From Halobacteriovoraceae bacterium (GTDB taxonomy: Bacteria > Bdellovibrionota > Bacteriovoracia > Bacteriovoracales > Bacteriovoracaceae): a stretch of DNA of 64,000 nt. The notes under the pieces were generated by a model that was given only the letters and a program-made list of their open reading frames with translations, searched no databases and was not told the origin of the DNA. Below, one piece after another: positions 50,235 to 59,454 of the stretch. The position numbers and the translations under genes are program-made. The stretch spans positions 186,001 through 250,000 of the forward strand of contig PAMZ01000018.1 of NCBI GenBank assembly GCA_002707495.1, read 5' to 3'. Within the stretch, counting starts at the first letter, position 1; each line of letters opens with the position of its first letter.

Positions 50235-53200
50235 CTACATATTCCTTCTGTATCTTCCACCGATTTCAAACATAACCTCAGTGACCTGCCCTAAAGAGCA
50301 ATAACGTACACATTCAAGAAGCTGCTCAAATATATTTCCGTCCTTAAGTGCAACATCTCGTAGTTTTTGAAGTTGTTTTTCCGATTCGTCACTGTGAGTA
50401 TCTTTAAAAGCATTGAGACGATTGATCTGATCATCTTTCTCTGCGTTTGAAGAGCGGGTTAACTCAATTTCTCTATTTAATTGATCCTCGATATCATCAG
50501 AGATATAAGTATTCACACCAATGATGGGTAACTCACCGCTATCTTTTTGAGTTTCATAGTAGAGACTCTCTTCTTGAATCTTTGAGCGTTGGTACATACT
50601 CTCCATCGCTCCCATGACTCCACCTTTTTGAGAAATTCTTTCAAATTCTTGAAGCACGGCCTCCTCAACCAGTTCGGTCAGCTCATCAACAATATAGGCT
50701 CCCTGAAGTGGATTATCGGTTTTATTCATTCCAAACTCACGATTGATAATCATTTGAATGGCCATAGCTCGCCTTACAGATTCTTTCGTCGGAGTTGTGA
50801 TAGCTTCATCATAAGCATTAGTGTGAAGAGAGTTACAGTTGTCACTCAAAGCTAGGAAAGCCTGAAGAGTCGTTCTTATATCATTAAAGTCTATTTCTTG
50901 AGCATGAAGTGAGCGCCCTGAGGTTTGAATATGATATTTAAGTTTCTGTGATTTCTCATTTGCTCCATAGCGATCCCTCATAGCCGTTGACCAAATTTTT
51001 CGCGCGACTCTTCCAATTACTGTATATTCAGGGTCAAGACCATTACTAAAGAAGAAAGATAGGTTTCCAGCAAACTCATCAATCTTCATTCCTCGACTCA
51101 AATAATATTCAACAAATGTAAAACCGTTTGAGAGTGTAAATGCCAATTGAGAAATGGGGTTAGCTCCCGCTTCAGCAATATGATACCCTGAGATTGAAAC
51201 AGCATAGTAATTTTGAATCGCATTTCGACAAAAATATTCCTGTATATCGCCCATTAGTTTTAGTGAGAACTCAAGTGAAAAAATACAAGTATTTTGAGCT
51301 TGATCTTCTTTCAATATATCGGCCTGAACAGTACCTCTTACTTGCCTCATTACCTCTAATCGTTTTTCAGGGTTATTTCTATCATCTCCTTCTAGCGCCT
51401 GGTTAATCGCTGTATTCATAAACATAGCTAGAATAATAGGTGCCGGTCCATTAATAGTCATAGAGACGGAAGTCTTTGGACTTGTTAGCTCAAATCCCTT
51501 GTAAAGGTCTTCCATGTCTTTGAGAGTGGCAATAGAAACCCCTGCCTCTCCAATTTTTCCATAAATATCGGGTCTTTTGTCTGGGTCTTGACCGTACAAG
51601 GTCACAGAGTCAAAAGCTGTGGAAAGTCTTTTGGCATCATCATCCGCAGATAGATAATGAAAACGCTCATTAGTTCTTATGGGTCCACCTTCACCTGCAA
51701 ACATTCTTTTTGGATCCTCATCTTTTCGCTTAAAAGGAAAGATTCCCGCAGTATAAGGAAAAAAACCAGGGAGATTCTCCGAACGAACAAAGCGAAGCTT
51801 ATCGGCTTTACTATAAAGCTTTGGAATACCGATTCGCGAAATCTCTTGGTGAGATAAAGATGTATATTTTGTAGGAACCTTAAATTCTCGCCCCCGAACA
51901 GAATAAGAATACTCTCCCGCGGCATATTGACTTGCGACTTCTTCAAATGTCTTAAGATCTTTTAAGCTTGTCTCTCCAAGGTTCTTTTTAGCTTCTTCTA
52001 GTAAATTTTTAATTTCTTCTTTCGCAGAGTCAGACTTGACCATATCAAATGCCATCTCATAAGCATCCAATTCCTTAGCGAATTGGCAAAGCTCATGAGT
52101 CTTTCTATTGTAACTTCTCATAGTATCAGCAATTTCACTCAAATACTGAACCTGTTTGGCGGGTATAATAGCTGGCTTTTCTTGAGGTTCTTTTTCAGCA
52201 GGCAATGAAGTTAATTCTTCTGTGGCTTTAAATGAAAACTCTAACGCTAGATCTTTAAAAAGGGCATTCACACCCTTGTCATTAAACTTCGAGGCCATCG
52301 TTCCATAAATGGGAAGCTCATAATCTTCAGGCGATCCCGGGTGATTTGCAAAAAGCTTATGATTTCTCCTAAACTGTTTTCTCACATCCCTCAGTGAATC
52401 CTCAGAGCGAGGCTTTTCAAACTTATTGATAACCACAAAGTCTGCCACTTCTAACATTTCAATTTTCTCTAATTGTGTTTGAGCACCATATTCAGGAGTC
52501 ATCACATAAATACACTTATCGGCAACTGTTGTTATCTCATCACTTGCCTGCCCAATCCCCGATGTCTCAACAATAATCAAATCAAAGCTCTGAGTTTTCA
52601 TGAAATCAACAACATTTTTAATTTGCGGGGATAACTCGGTTTTACTATTTCGAGTCGCAAGTGATCTCACATAAATATTGTCATAAACGGCTGATCCAAG
52701 TCGAATCCTGTCTCCAAGCAGAGCACCTTGAGTTTTTTTCTTGGTAGGGTCTACACTTATCAATGCAATTCTCTGATTTGGATAATACCGATAAAATCTC
52801 AATAGGAGTTCATCGATCAAGGAGGATTTTCCTGCTCCCCCTGTGCCAGTAATTCCCAAGACTGGCGTTTGCTTTGAATCTACTTTAAAAGGCAGCTCTC
52901 CCTTATCCTCAATATAGGTAATGACCTTTGAAACTTCTAAATCATTTAGTTTTTTACCGCTTAAATCTTTAAAGTCCACTTCAGCCAAAGTTGGATGAGT
53001 TGCCTTTTGAATCATATCATCAATAATACCCTCAAGGCCTAACTTCATTCCGTCTTGTGGATGGTAGATTTTAGTGATGCCATGCTTTTCTAGTTCTTTT
53101 ATTTCTGGAGGTGTTATAACTCCACCGCCCCCTCCAAAAATGCGAATATTTTTTGCTCCAGCTTCATCTAAAAGGTCGCGAATATATTTAAAATACTCCA

Positions 53201-53405
53201 TATGACCACCCTGATAGGAACTTAAGGCAACAGCATGTGCATCTTCATTTAAGGCAGCATCAACAACTTCTTTTGCGGAACGATTATGTCCTAGGTGGAT
53301 GACTTCAACTCCCTTCGATTGAAGTAGTCGACGCATAATATTTATAGAAACATCATGTCCGTCAAAAAGAGATGCAGCTGTAACAAACCGAATTTTATGA
53401 TCCAT
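50235..53405 (-). CDS. icmF: Fused isobutyryl-CoA mutase IcmF
   Basis: A 1056-residue adenosylcobalamin enzyme that interconverts isobutyryl- and n-butyryl-CoA, with its own chaperone GTPase. Domains in order: B12-binding (about 1-140; FDGHDVSINIMRRLL contains the DxH of the base-off motif, then LSSYQGGHMEYF), MeaB-like G domain (about 180-410; GITGTGGAGKSSLIDELLL, VDPTKKKTQGALLGDRIR), linker, and mutase TIM barrel (about 500-1056; TAGIFPFKRKDEDPKRMFAG, SISGYHIAEAGANPISQLAF). The start used is ATG 53405 with AGGGGAA upstream. An in-frame TTG 19 codons earlier is less likely. Its partner adenosyltransferase follows at once. Confidence 0.95.
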   Translation of the reverse strand: MDHKIRFVTAASLFDGHDVSINIMRRLLQSKGVEVIHLGHNRSAKEVVDAALNEDAHAVALSSYQGGHMEYFKYIRDLLDEAGAKNIRIFGGGGGVITPPEIKELEKHGITKIYHPQDGMKLGLEGIIDDMIQKATHPTLAEVDFKDLSGKKLNDLEVSKVITYIEDKGELPFKVDSKQTPVLGITGTGGAGKSSLIDELLLRFYRYYPNQRIALISVDPTKKKTQGALLGDRIRLGSAVYDNIYVRSLATRNSKTELSPQIKNVVDFMKTQSFDLIIVETSGIGQASDEITTVADKCIYVMTPEYGAQTQLEKIEMLEVADFVVINKFEKPRSEDSLRDVRKQFRRNHKLFANHPGSPEDYELPIYGTMASKFNDKGVNALFKDLALEFSFKATEELTSLPAEKEPQEKPAIIPAKQVQYLSEIADTMRSYNRKTHELCQFAKELDAYEMAFDMVKSDSAKEEIKNLLEEAKKNLGETSLKDLKTFEEVASQYAAGEYSYSVRGREFKVPTKYTSLSHQEISRIGIPKLYSKADKLRFVRSENLPGFFPYTAGIFPFKRKDEDPKRMFAGEGGPIRTNERFHYLSADDDAKRLSTAFDSVTLYGQDPDKRPDIYGKIGEAGVSIATLKDMEDLYKGFELTSPKTSVSMTINGPAPIILAMFMNTAINQALEGDDRNNPEKRLEVMRQVRGTVQADILKEDQAQNTCIFSLEFSLKLMGDIQEYFCRNAIQNYYAVSISGYHIAEAGANPISQLAFTLSNGFTFVEYYLSRGMKIDEFAGNLSFFFSNGLDPEYTVIGRVARKIWSTAMRDRYGANEKSQKLKYHIQTSGRSLHAQEIDFNDIRTTLQAFLALSDNCNSLHTNAYDEAITTPTKESVRRAMAIQMIINREFGMNKTDNPLQGAYIVDELTELVEEAVLQEFERISQKGGVMGAMESMYQRSKIQEESLYYETQKDSGELPIIGVNTYISDDIEDQLNREIELTRSSNAEKDDQINRLNAFKDTHSDESEKQLQKLRDVALKDGNIFEQLLECVRYCSLGQVTEVMFEIGGRYRRNM

Positions 53406-53487
53406 AGTAGATTCCCCTGAGAAAAACCTAGGATTAATACCACAATTGAAATTTTTGATCAAAAAATCAAACTAAGTTATAGAAGAA

Positions 53488-54195
53488 TCAAGCTCGCTTA
53501 CGCAGCGCAAACCACCCTAAAAGACAAAGAAAGCCTGCCATTGAAATAAATTGGGAGGTTGAAAGCCCCATCCAAAAAACTCCTCTAATCTTATCTCCTC
53601 TGAAGAACTCTAGAACAAACCGTAATAAAAAATAGCTCCCTAGGTAGATCGGGAGAATTGATTGACCTTTACGCCACCTAGACCTTAAAACTCCAAACAA
53701 AACAAACAAGCTAAATGCCTCATATAATTGAACCGGATGTCTGTTTTCACCATGCAAATGAATAGACCAAAGCAGATCGCAAGAAGTTCCATAGCAACAT
53801 CCTGCCAGAAAACATCCTATTCTTCCTAAGCCATGACCTAGCGTTAAAGGCAGAATTAAAAATTCGTATTCGACAATATTCTGTTTAAAGTAGATTTTAT
53901 GTAACGCTACTATGGCAAGGCCTCCTATAAGTCCTCCAAGGAAAACAAATCCTCCTCCAAGCCAGAAGTTTGAGTTGAACGAGATCCTCTCCACCGTTTG
54001 ATTATCTAGAGTAAGTAAAAAAAGAAACTTGGCTCCAACCCATGCAGCAATAAATAAGATTAAAAAGAGTAAATTAAAATGCCTTAAGTTTTTATTGAGG
54101 GCTTTGGAGTATTCAAAGCCTACGGCCCAAATGACTCCCAGAACTAGAGGGTAAGAATAAAAAACCTCTCCAAATAATTCGAATTTAGGAAACAT
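53488..54195 (-). CDS. lgt: Prolipoprotein diacylglyceryl transferase (Lgt family)
   Basis: A 235-residue polytopic membrane enzyme with about seven helices. The Lgt signature region reads GHGLGRIGCFLAGCCYGTSC (about residues 121-140), a variant of 'GRigNFiNgE', seen in more distant Lgt homologues; HPVQLYEAFSLF and FRGDK near the end also fit. It attaches diacylglycerol to the lipobox cysteine. It is next to lspA, which cuts the modified prolipoprotein. It is shorter than usual Lgt, so a different but related acyl- or glyceryl-transfer role cannot be ruled out. Confidence 0.75.
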   Translation of the reverse strand: MFPKFELFGEVFYSYPLVLGVIWAVGFEYSKALNKNLRHFNLLFLILFIAAWVGAKFLFLLTLDNQTVERISFNSNFWLGGGFVFLGGLIGGLAIVALHKIYFKQNIVEYEFLILPLTLGHGLGRIGCFLAGCCYGTSCDLLWSIHLHGENRHPVQLYEAFSLFVLFGVLRSRWRKGQSILPIYLGSYFLLRFVLEFFRGDKIRGVFWMGLSTSQFISMAGFLCLLGWFALRKRA

Positions 54196-54206
54196 AAATG
54201 GTGAAC

Positions 54207-54737
54207 CTAGCCCGAGATACTATTTTCGCTAGATTTAAATCTTTGCTTAAGCTTGGGAATGATAGTCTCGTAGGCAATCAAAAAGGCTCCAATTGATACT
54301 GCTGAGTCCGCTATATTGAAAATAGCGAAATCCCATGAAGGAAATACCCAGATGCCTCGACTATAAACAGAGATAAAATCTACTACGTAGTCTAATCTAA
54401 ATCGATCAATGATATTTCCGATGGCTCCTCCCAGGATCAGTGAAAACGCGATAGCCAGGACTCGGTTCTTACCAGCTTCGCGATAAATCTCCCAAAGTAC
54501 CCAAAAACAAATTCCAATAGGAAGTATTTTAAAAAGTAGTTTTCTTGTCTCAACTGGTAGACCCGCTCCAATACTGAAAGCTACTCCTGTATTTCTAGTA
54601 TGATAAAAATCCAATAGCCCTGGAATAATCTGTATTCGCTCATAGAGATTTAGAAATTCAACTGTTAAATATTTAGAGAGTTGATCAAAAAGAACGACTC
54701 CTAAGACGAGAAAGAAATAAGGCAGGTATTTTTTCAT
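54207..54737 (-). CDS. lspA: Lipoprotein signal peptidase (signal peptidase II)
   Basis: A 176-residue aspartic protease of the inner membrane. The two catalytic Asp motifs are visible: GGAIGNIIDRFRLDYVVDFI (about 110-129) and FAIFNIADSAVSIG (about 141-154). NTGVAFSIGAGLP in the first half is the conserved LspA segment. It sits between the response regulator and lgt, giving a lipoprotein maturation pair. A Lys/Arg-rich tail of about ten residues is extra. Confidence 0.96.
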   Translation of the reverse strand: MKKYLPYFFLVLGVVLFDQLSKYLTVEFLNLYERIQIIPGLLDFYHTRNTGVAFSIGAGLPVETRKLLFKILPIGICFWVLWEIYREAGKNRVLAIAFSLILGGAIGNIIDRFRLDYVVDFISVYSRGIWVFPSWDFAIFNIADSAVSIGAFLIAYETIIPKLKQRFKSSENSISG

Positions 54738-56222
54738 TTAGTAAAAGTCTTTCGGGTTAATCTCGTATTTCTCAATTTTTCTCAAAAGAGTTTTCTTTGG
54801 AATATTAGCATTTAAAGCCGTTTGATTAATCTTCCCACTATTTAGTTTTAAGGCTTGAACAATAAACTCTTCTTCAAATTGGTCTTTAGCTCTTTGAAAA
54901 TCTAGCTTTATTTGGTCACCTTCTTTGGTGGCAAAGCTAAATTGATACTCATCACCAGGAGTTTCTGATTTATCTCGATCAAGAACTGAATCTTTGATTC
55001 CCTTGAAGTCAATTATTGTATCTTGAGTATCTGTGGTCTCGACATGCTCTTGATTGGTAATTTTTGGAGGTAGAGAGCCCAAAGTGATCTGGTCACTAGA
55101 CTCCATGATAAAGGAGTGTTCAACAGTGTTTCGCAACTCTCGGATATTTCCAGGCCAGGCGTAGTTTTGCATAGCTTGAAGCGCATCTGGCGCGGCTCCT
55201 TTAACCTCTAGGCCGTGAATATTATTAAAATAATTTACATAGTAATTAATCAAATGGGGAATATCTGTTTTTCGATCTCTTAGTGGTGGAAGATAAACAG
55301 GAAGAACATTGAGTCTGTAAAATAAATCTTCTCTAAACCTTCCATCCTTAATCATATCCTCAAAAGGTTGGTGAGAGGCTGCAATAATTCTTACGTCAGT
55401 AGTAATTTCACGGTTAGAACCAACAGGTGTAAATTTTCTCTCCTGGAGAACACGAAGTAGCTTTACTTGCATCTGAGGAGAAATATCTCCGATCTCATCT
55501 AAAAAAAGTGTTCCACCATCTGCGTATTGAAATTTTCCGATTTTTCTGGCGTCAGCCCCCGTAAAAGCCCCTTTCTCATGTCCAAAAAGTTCAGATTCAA
55601 TAAGGTTTTCAGAAATAGCCCCACAATTAACCGCCACAAATTTATTGTCTTTTCTAGGTCCATTATAATGAATAGCCTTTGCAACTAACTCTTTACCAGT
55701 CCCAGACTCTCCTCGAATCAAAACGGGAGTGTTTACTTTTGCTAGTTTTGAAATAACATCGAATACTTTTTGCATCGAATTTGATTCACCAACAAATTTA
55801 TCATCTCCGTCACTTCCTAAAGACAAAGTCGGTGCACTGAAAGCGGTTGTCTCAACCATGGACCTTGCTTTAAGTGCTCGTTTGATAAGTGCGACTAAAT
55901 TTTCCGTGGTAATTGGTTTTTCAAGATAATTGAAGGCACCTTCTTTAACTGCTCTAACCGCATCTGAAACATTTGAGTAGGCAGTCAAAATAAGTACGAT
56001 GATTGAGGAATCATGCTTTTTGATTTCAGTCAGAGCTTCAAGTCCATCCATCTCGGGCATGTTAACATCCATAACCACCAGATCATATTTTTCGCGATAA
56101 ACTGCGCCCACTGCTTCTTTACCATTGTCAGCAACATCAACTTTAAAATGATGATATTCAAGGGCCTGCTTTACCGATTGCTGGAGAACTTTATCATCAT
56201 CAACAACTAAGACCTTGTGCAT
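54738..56222 (-). CDS. Sigma-54-dependent response regulator (NtrC/ZraR type)
   Basis: A 494-residue transcription activator: receiver domain (phosphoacceptor D52 in VVMDVNMPEMDG), AAA+ domain with Walker A GESGTGKELVAKAIHYNGPR, the sigma-54 contact motif GAFTGADARKIG and GTLFLDEIGDISPQMQVKLL, then a Fis-type helix-turn-helix at the end (NQTALNANIPKKTLLRKI). It is encoded just after the CHASE2 kinase, its likely partner, with 30 bases between. Target genes are not known; lspA/lgt downstream are candidates only by position. Confidence 0.95.
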   Translation of the reverse strand: MHKVLVVDDDKVLQQSVKQALEYHHFKVDVADNGKEAVGAVYREKYDLVVMDVNMPEMDGLEALTEIKKHDSSIIVLILTAYSNVSDAVRAVKEGAFNYLEKPITTENLVALIKRALKARSMVETTAFSAPTLSLGSDGDDKFVGESNSMQKVFDVISKLAKVNTPVLIRGESGTGKELVAKAIHYNGPRKDNKFVAVNCGAISENLIESELFGHEKGAFTGADARKIGKFQYADGGTLFLDEIGDISPQMQVKLLRVLQERKFTPVGSNREITTDVRIIAASHQPFEDMIKDGRFREDLFYRLNVLPVYLPPLRDRKTDIPHLINYYVNYFNNIHGLEVKGAAPDALQAMQNYAWPGNIRELRNTVEHSFIMESSDQITLGSLPPKITNQEHVETTDTQDTIIDFKGIKDSVLDRDKSETPGDEYQFSFATKEGDQIKLDFQRAKDQFEEEFIVQALKLNSGKINQTALNANIPKKTLLRKIEKYEINPKDFY

Positions 56223-56252
56223 ACTTACCTCTTAAATTTTTCTTCGTTTAAT

Positions 56253-58148
56253 TTATTCATTTTTTAATTGGATCAAAAAGGTGGTTCCTTCACCCAACAC
56301 CGAACTCACAGATATCTTTCCCCTGTGAAGTTCGATAAAGTATTTTACCAAATAAAGCCCTAGACCTGAACCTTTAATCTTATGACTCTCATCGTCTTTT
56401 ACCCGATAAAATTTCTCGAAAATATTTTCTAGATCTTCTTTTCCGATACCTTTTCCATTATCTTTGATTTCGATGTAAACCCACTCCTCATCATCCCAAG
56501 AATTGACCCAGACATTTGAGCCTTTGCCAGCATATTTAATGGCGTTACCCACAATATTGGCAAAAACTCTGTTGATAAGCACTGTGTCGACTTGGATGGG
56601 ATATAGAGGTGCAAGATCAGACTCAATGCGCATATCCTGATGACTCGCTTCAAACTTTAGCTTGTCTATGGTTGCCTCTAAAAGTTGATTGATATCTTTA
56701 TTTTCCAAACGTAGAGAAAGTTCCTGACTCTCAATCTTAGTTAGGTCAAGTATCGAGGTAATAAAATTGTTAAGTTCTTGAGTTGAGTTAACGATATTTC
56801 CAAGTAACTCATCTTGCTTTGGCGTATTTTCATACTGAACTTTAAGTATGTCTGCTATTCCTGCAATTTTAGCCACCGGAGTCTTTAGATCATGACTCAT
56901 AAGAGAGATGAAGTTTGCTTTTAGTTTATCAACCTTTTTAAGCATTTTAGATTCTTCTTGAATGGCATATCTTGTTTGATATTCTCCAATCGCCCGAAAG
57001 GGAACCCAAATATAATAAACAACAAAAACAGATAAGGTTAGATGAGAAATTTTGACCCAAATTCCAAAAAGTAGAAAGCTTAAAAATGTAATCAAGAATA
57101 TGCTTACCATGATAATCATTGTGATCATTAAGCCTTTAGCAGGCTGCACTTTTGAAATAATAAATGACAAGAATATTGCAATAATAACTGCAAATATATC
57201 TGTTACCCAATCAGGTACTTGATAAACAGTTTTTTTATTCATCAATGAGTCTATGATTTGGGCATGTACATTGAGCTTGGGGGCTTTTTTATCTTCTTTA
57301 CCAAATGGTGTAAAAAGAAAGTCTGCCGAGTTTGATAAATAGCTAGATCCAATCAAGACAATTTTATCTTTAAAAAATCCTCTTGGATAATTCCCAACAA
57401 CGACCTTATGAAATGGTATTGTTTCAAGGGGTCTTACGACAGTGGGATCCTTTGAATATCTAAACATACTAAACGTAGCATCAGACTCCCTGTCGTAGTA
57501 TGCGCCTGGAAAACTTTTCGAGTCAAAACCTATCTTCCCTTTTTTCTCTAAGTATTTATTGGCAAGCCATAAGTGAAAAGAGTCCTCACCTGAAATATTT
57601 AATATGGCCCGTCGAGTAACGTAATCTTGTGCGAAGACAGTTCCGTCTTTATTGAGGATGGCTAGTGAGTACCCGAGGTCTCTTAAGCCGGATGGCGGTA
57701 TTTGCTCACCCCAGGCATCCTTATCGGTACCAATCCGAAATATTCCCCCATTATTTTTATATTCTATTATTTTCTTTCGTAGTTTTTTTAAATAAGTATC
57801 ATCAGCTTCATTTTCAGGTTCTAAGAATGGAACAAGAAAACCAATAGCTAAGGGTTGGTCATCAAGAAGTTTATCTAAAAAGCGATTATGTGTTGCATAG
57901 GTATAAGGATAGACCTCACCCAAAAATTGGTCTGATTGTTCATCCATGACAATCGAGACCACCTTATTATCTGAGGTATTGAAAAAATCGCCTCTAACCC
58001 ATAGGTCATAAAAAATGGCATCCAATGAATGAAACGAATACTGAATGAGGATCATGATAAAAATTAGGGTAAAGAATAAGGGATAGAAATTATTATACTC
58101 TAATTTTTTAAACTTACTTAATAGGTTCTGAAAATCTTGCTTATTCAA
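56253..58148 (-). CDS. CHASE2-domain sensor histidine kinase
   Basis: A 631-residue inner-membrane kinase. After a transmembrane helix (about 24-41) a periplasmic CHASE2 domain follows (DAIFYDLWVRGDFFNTSDNK, LAIGFLVPFLEPENEADD, FFKDKIVLIGSSYLSNSADF), then three helices (about 320-390), and the kinase core: H box FISLMSHDLKTPVAKIAGI, N box NIVGNAIKYAG, G boxes DNGKGIGKEDLENIF and GSGLGLYLVKYF. The CHASE2 ligand is unknown. Its start overlaps the M48-like gene by 8 bases, so the two may form one sensory unit. Confidence 0.95.
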   Translation of the reverse strand: MNKQDFQNLLSKFKKLEYNNFYPLFFTLIFIMILIQYSFHSLDAIFYDLWVRGDFFNTSDNKVVSIVMDEQSDQFLGEVYPYTYATHNRFLDKLLDDQPLAIGFLVPFLEPENEADDTYLKKLRKKIIEYKNNGGIFRIGTDKDAWGEQIPPSGLRDLGYSLAILNKDGTVFAQDYVTRRAILNISGEDSFHLWLANKYLEKKGKIGFDSKSFPGAYYDRESDATFSMFRYSKDPTVVRPLETIPFHKVVVGNYPRGFFKDKIVLIGSSYLSNSADFLFTPFGKEDKKAPKLNVHAQIIDSLMNKKTVYQVPDWVTDIFAVIIAIFLSFIISKVQPAKGLMITMIIMVSIFLITFLSFLLFGIWVKISHLTLSVFVVYYIWVPFRAIGEYQTRYAIQEESKMLKKVDKLKANFISLMSHDLKTPVAKIAGIADILKVQYENTPKQDELLGNIVNSTQELNNFITSILDLTKIESQELSLRLENKDINQLLEATIDKLKFEASHQDMRIESDLAPLYPIQVDTVLINRVFANIVGNAIKYAGKGSNVWVNSWDDEEWVYIEIKDNGKGIGKEDLENIFEKFYRVKDDESHKIKGSGLGLYLVKYFIELHRGKISVSSVLGEGTTFLIQLKNE

Positions 58149-59052
58149 AACTACAATTCTCGAGGACAGGAAAACTCTCTAAATGCTCAACAATGATCTT
58201 TTGTATAGAAAAGTTCTCTTTTAAATGATCCACCATCAATTGATCAAAGTCATATCGAGGTTTTTCTAATCTATTAACTATAGGAAGTAGAGCTAGTTCT
58301 CCCTGAATCTTTTTCTCTCGTTTAGCGATCAAATCAAAAAAGGTAAACAAAGGCCTTGCGAGTCCCAAAAGAAATAAACTAAAGACCCTAAAAACTATGC
58401 TGCTGTTCTCAAGTCTAACTCCACCATTGAGCTTAACTAATACAGCCAATATAAACCCTACTACGGTCATTATCGCCATGACAGTATTAACCTGGACTCC
58501 ATTACCTAGTTCAATTAACTGTTGTACTACTACAGTCATATAGATCAAGATCATCAGGGCCAGAAAGTTTCTGATGAGTCCGCACACAAAAATAAAAGCA
58601 AAAGAGCTTAAACCCATTACCTTAGTTTGTACTAGCGGTGCAGCTTTTAATTTGTATTGAAATGTAAACTTCACTAGCGCTTCAAGTTGCTCACTAGTTA
58701 GATTTTTTAAAAGGCTCTTTTCAAAAACAATCGACCAAGTACCTCGTGATTCGGTTATAAAGCAGTTCTTGGAGTTACCATTGTAAGTATAAATTTTTGG
58801 GACCGGTAAATCAGTTTTATAAACTTCGTTTTTTACTCTTTGAAATAATTCTTGTTCGTCAGTATCAATTACTTCTCTAGCATTGAGATAAATGAGGACA
58901 AGCTTATCGTTATAAGTATAGAGCAATGTCCACATTGCAAAGCTTAGAATTAAACTAACCTTAAGTATTTGGCCCTCAAAAACAATGAAACAAATAATGC
59001 TTAGCAGCATGACTCCCAAAAAATATAGGAAAGAGGACAAGAAATACTTCAT
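58141..59052 (-). CDS. M48/HtpX-like membrane protein without the metalloprotease motif
   Basis: A 303-residue membrane protein with helices at about 4-45, and two more between 148 and 210. The region LPVPKIYTYNGNSKNCFITE and FEKSLLKNLTSEQLEALVKFTF corresponds to the HtpX/M48 pattern 'lP.P.vyv.....nAfa.g......v....l...L...El.aVlaHElgH'. In place of HExxH it has F129-T130-F-Q-Y133, so it cannot bind zinc in the usual manner. A sensor or scaffold role is likely. It is the first gene of the minus-strand run and is coupled to the CHASE2 kinase. Confidence 0.65.
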   Translation of the reverse strand: MKYFLSSFLYFLGVMLLSIICFIVFEGQILKVSLILSFAMWTLLYTYNDKLVLIYLNAREVIDTDEQELFQRVKNEVYKTDLPVPKIYTYNGNSKNCFITESRGTWSIVFEKSLLKNLTSEQLEALVKFTFQYKLKAAPLVQTKVMGLSSFAFIFVCGLIRNFLALMILIYMTVVVQQLIELGNGVQVNTVMAIMTVVGFILAVLVKLNGGVRLENSSIVFRVFSLFLLGLARPLFTFFDLIAKREKKIQGELALLPIVNRLEKPRYDFDQLMVDHLKENFSIQKIIVEHLESFPVLENCSFE

Positions 59053-59194
59053 ATTTCACTATCTTAAGCTATTTTCTATGGTTCTCCTACTCTAGGTAAT
59101 TCTGTCATATTTACAATGGTACTGCATATGCCTCGACATTCACGAAGATTTGCGTTAAAAGTTTCAAACTTTATGCTGCGCTATTGGTGAAACA

Positions 59195-59431
59195 TTGGAA
59201 AAAGATGAACTAGAACTTCTTTTTGAGGCTCGCGCAGAACTCGACCGGGGGGAAGAGTTAGATGCGAGCGAAGACCTAATATGTGAATGCGAATGCGTAA
59301 GTATAGAGGACATTAGGGAGTTTTCTGGGGGTCAAACTCTTAATTTACAGCAACTTATAGAGCATTTTAACCTGGGGGCAGGATGTTCAAGCTGTGTTAA
59401 GAATTTTGAAATGTGGAAAGCGAGAATTTAG
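59195..59431 (+). CDS. BFD-like [2Fe-2S]-binding protein
   Basis: A 78-residue protein whose C-terminal half (about 28-70) is a BFD-like domain: ICECECVSIEDIRE with two cysteines of the cluster and LGAGCSSCVKNFEMW with the other two. Such proteins pass electrons to ferritins or sit next to Fe-S enzymes. The start is TTG 59195, no strong Shine-Dalgarno site is seen, and an earlier start cannot be excluded. It lies 23 bases before the endonuclease IV-like gene. Confidence 0.8.
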   Translation: MEKDELELLFEARAELDRGEELDASEDLICECECVSIEDIREFSGGQTLNLQQLIEHFNLGAGCSSCVKNFEMWKARI

Positions 59432-59454
59432 GGAAAGTGATTTAAGGAGAATTT

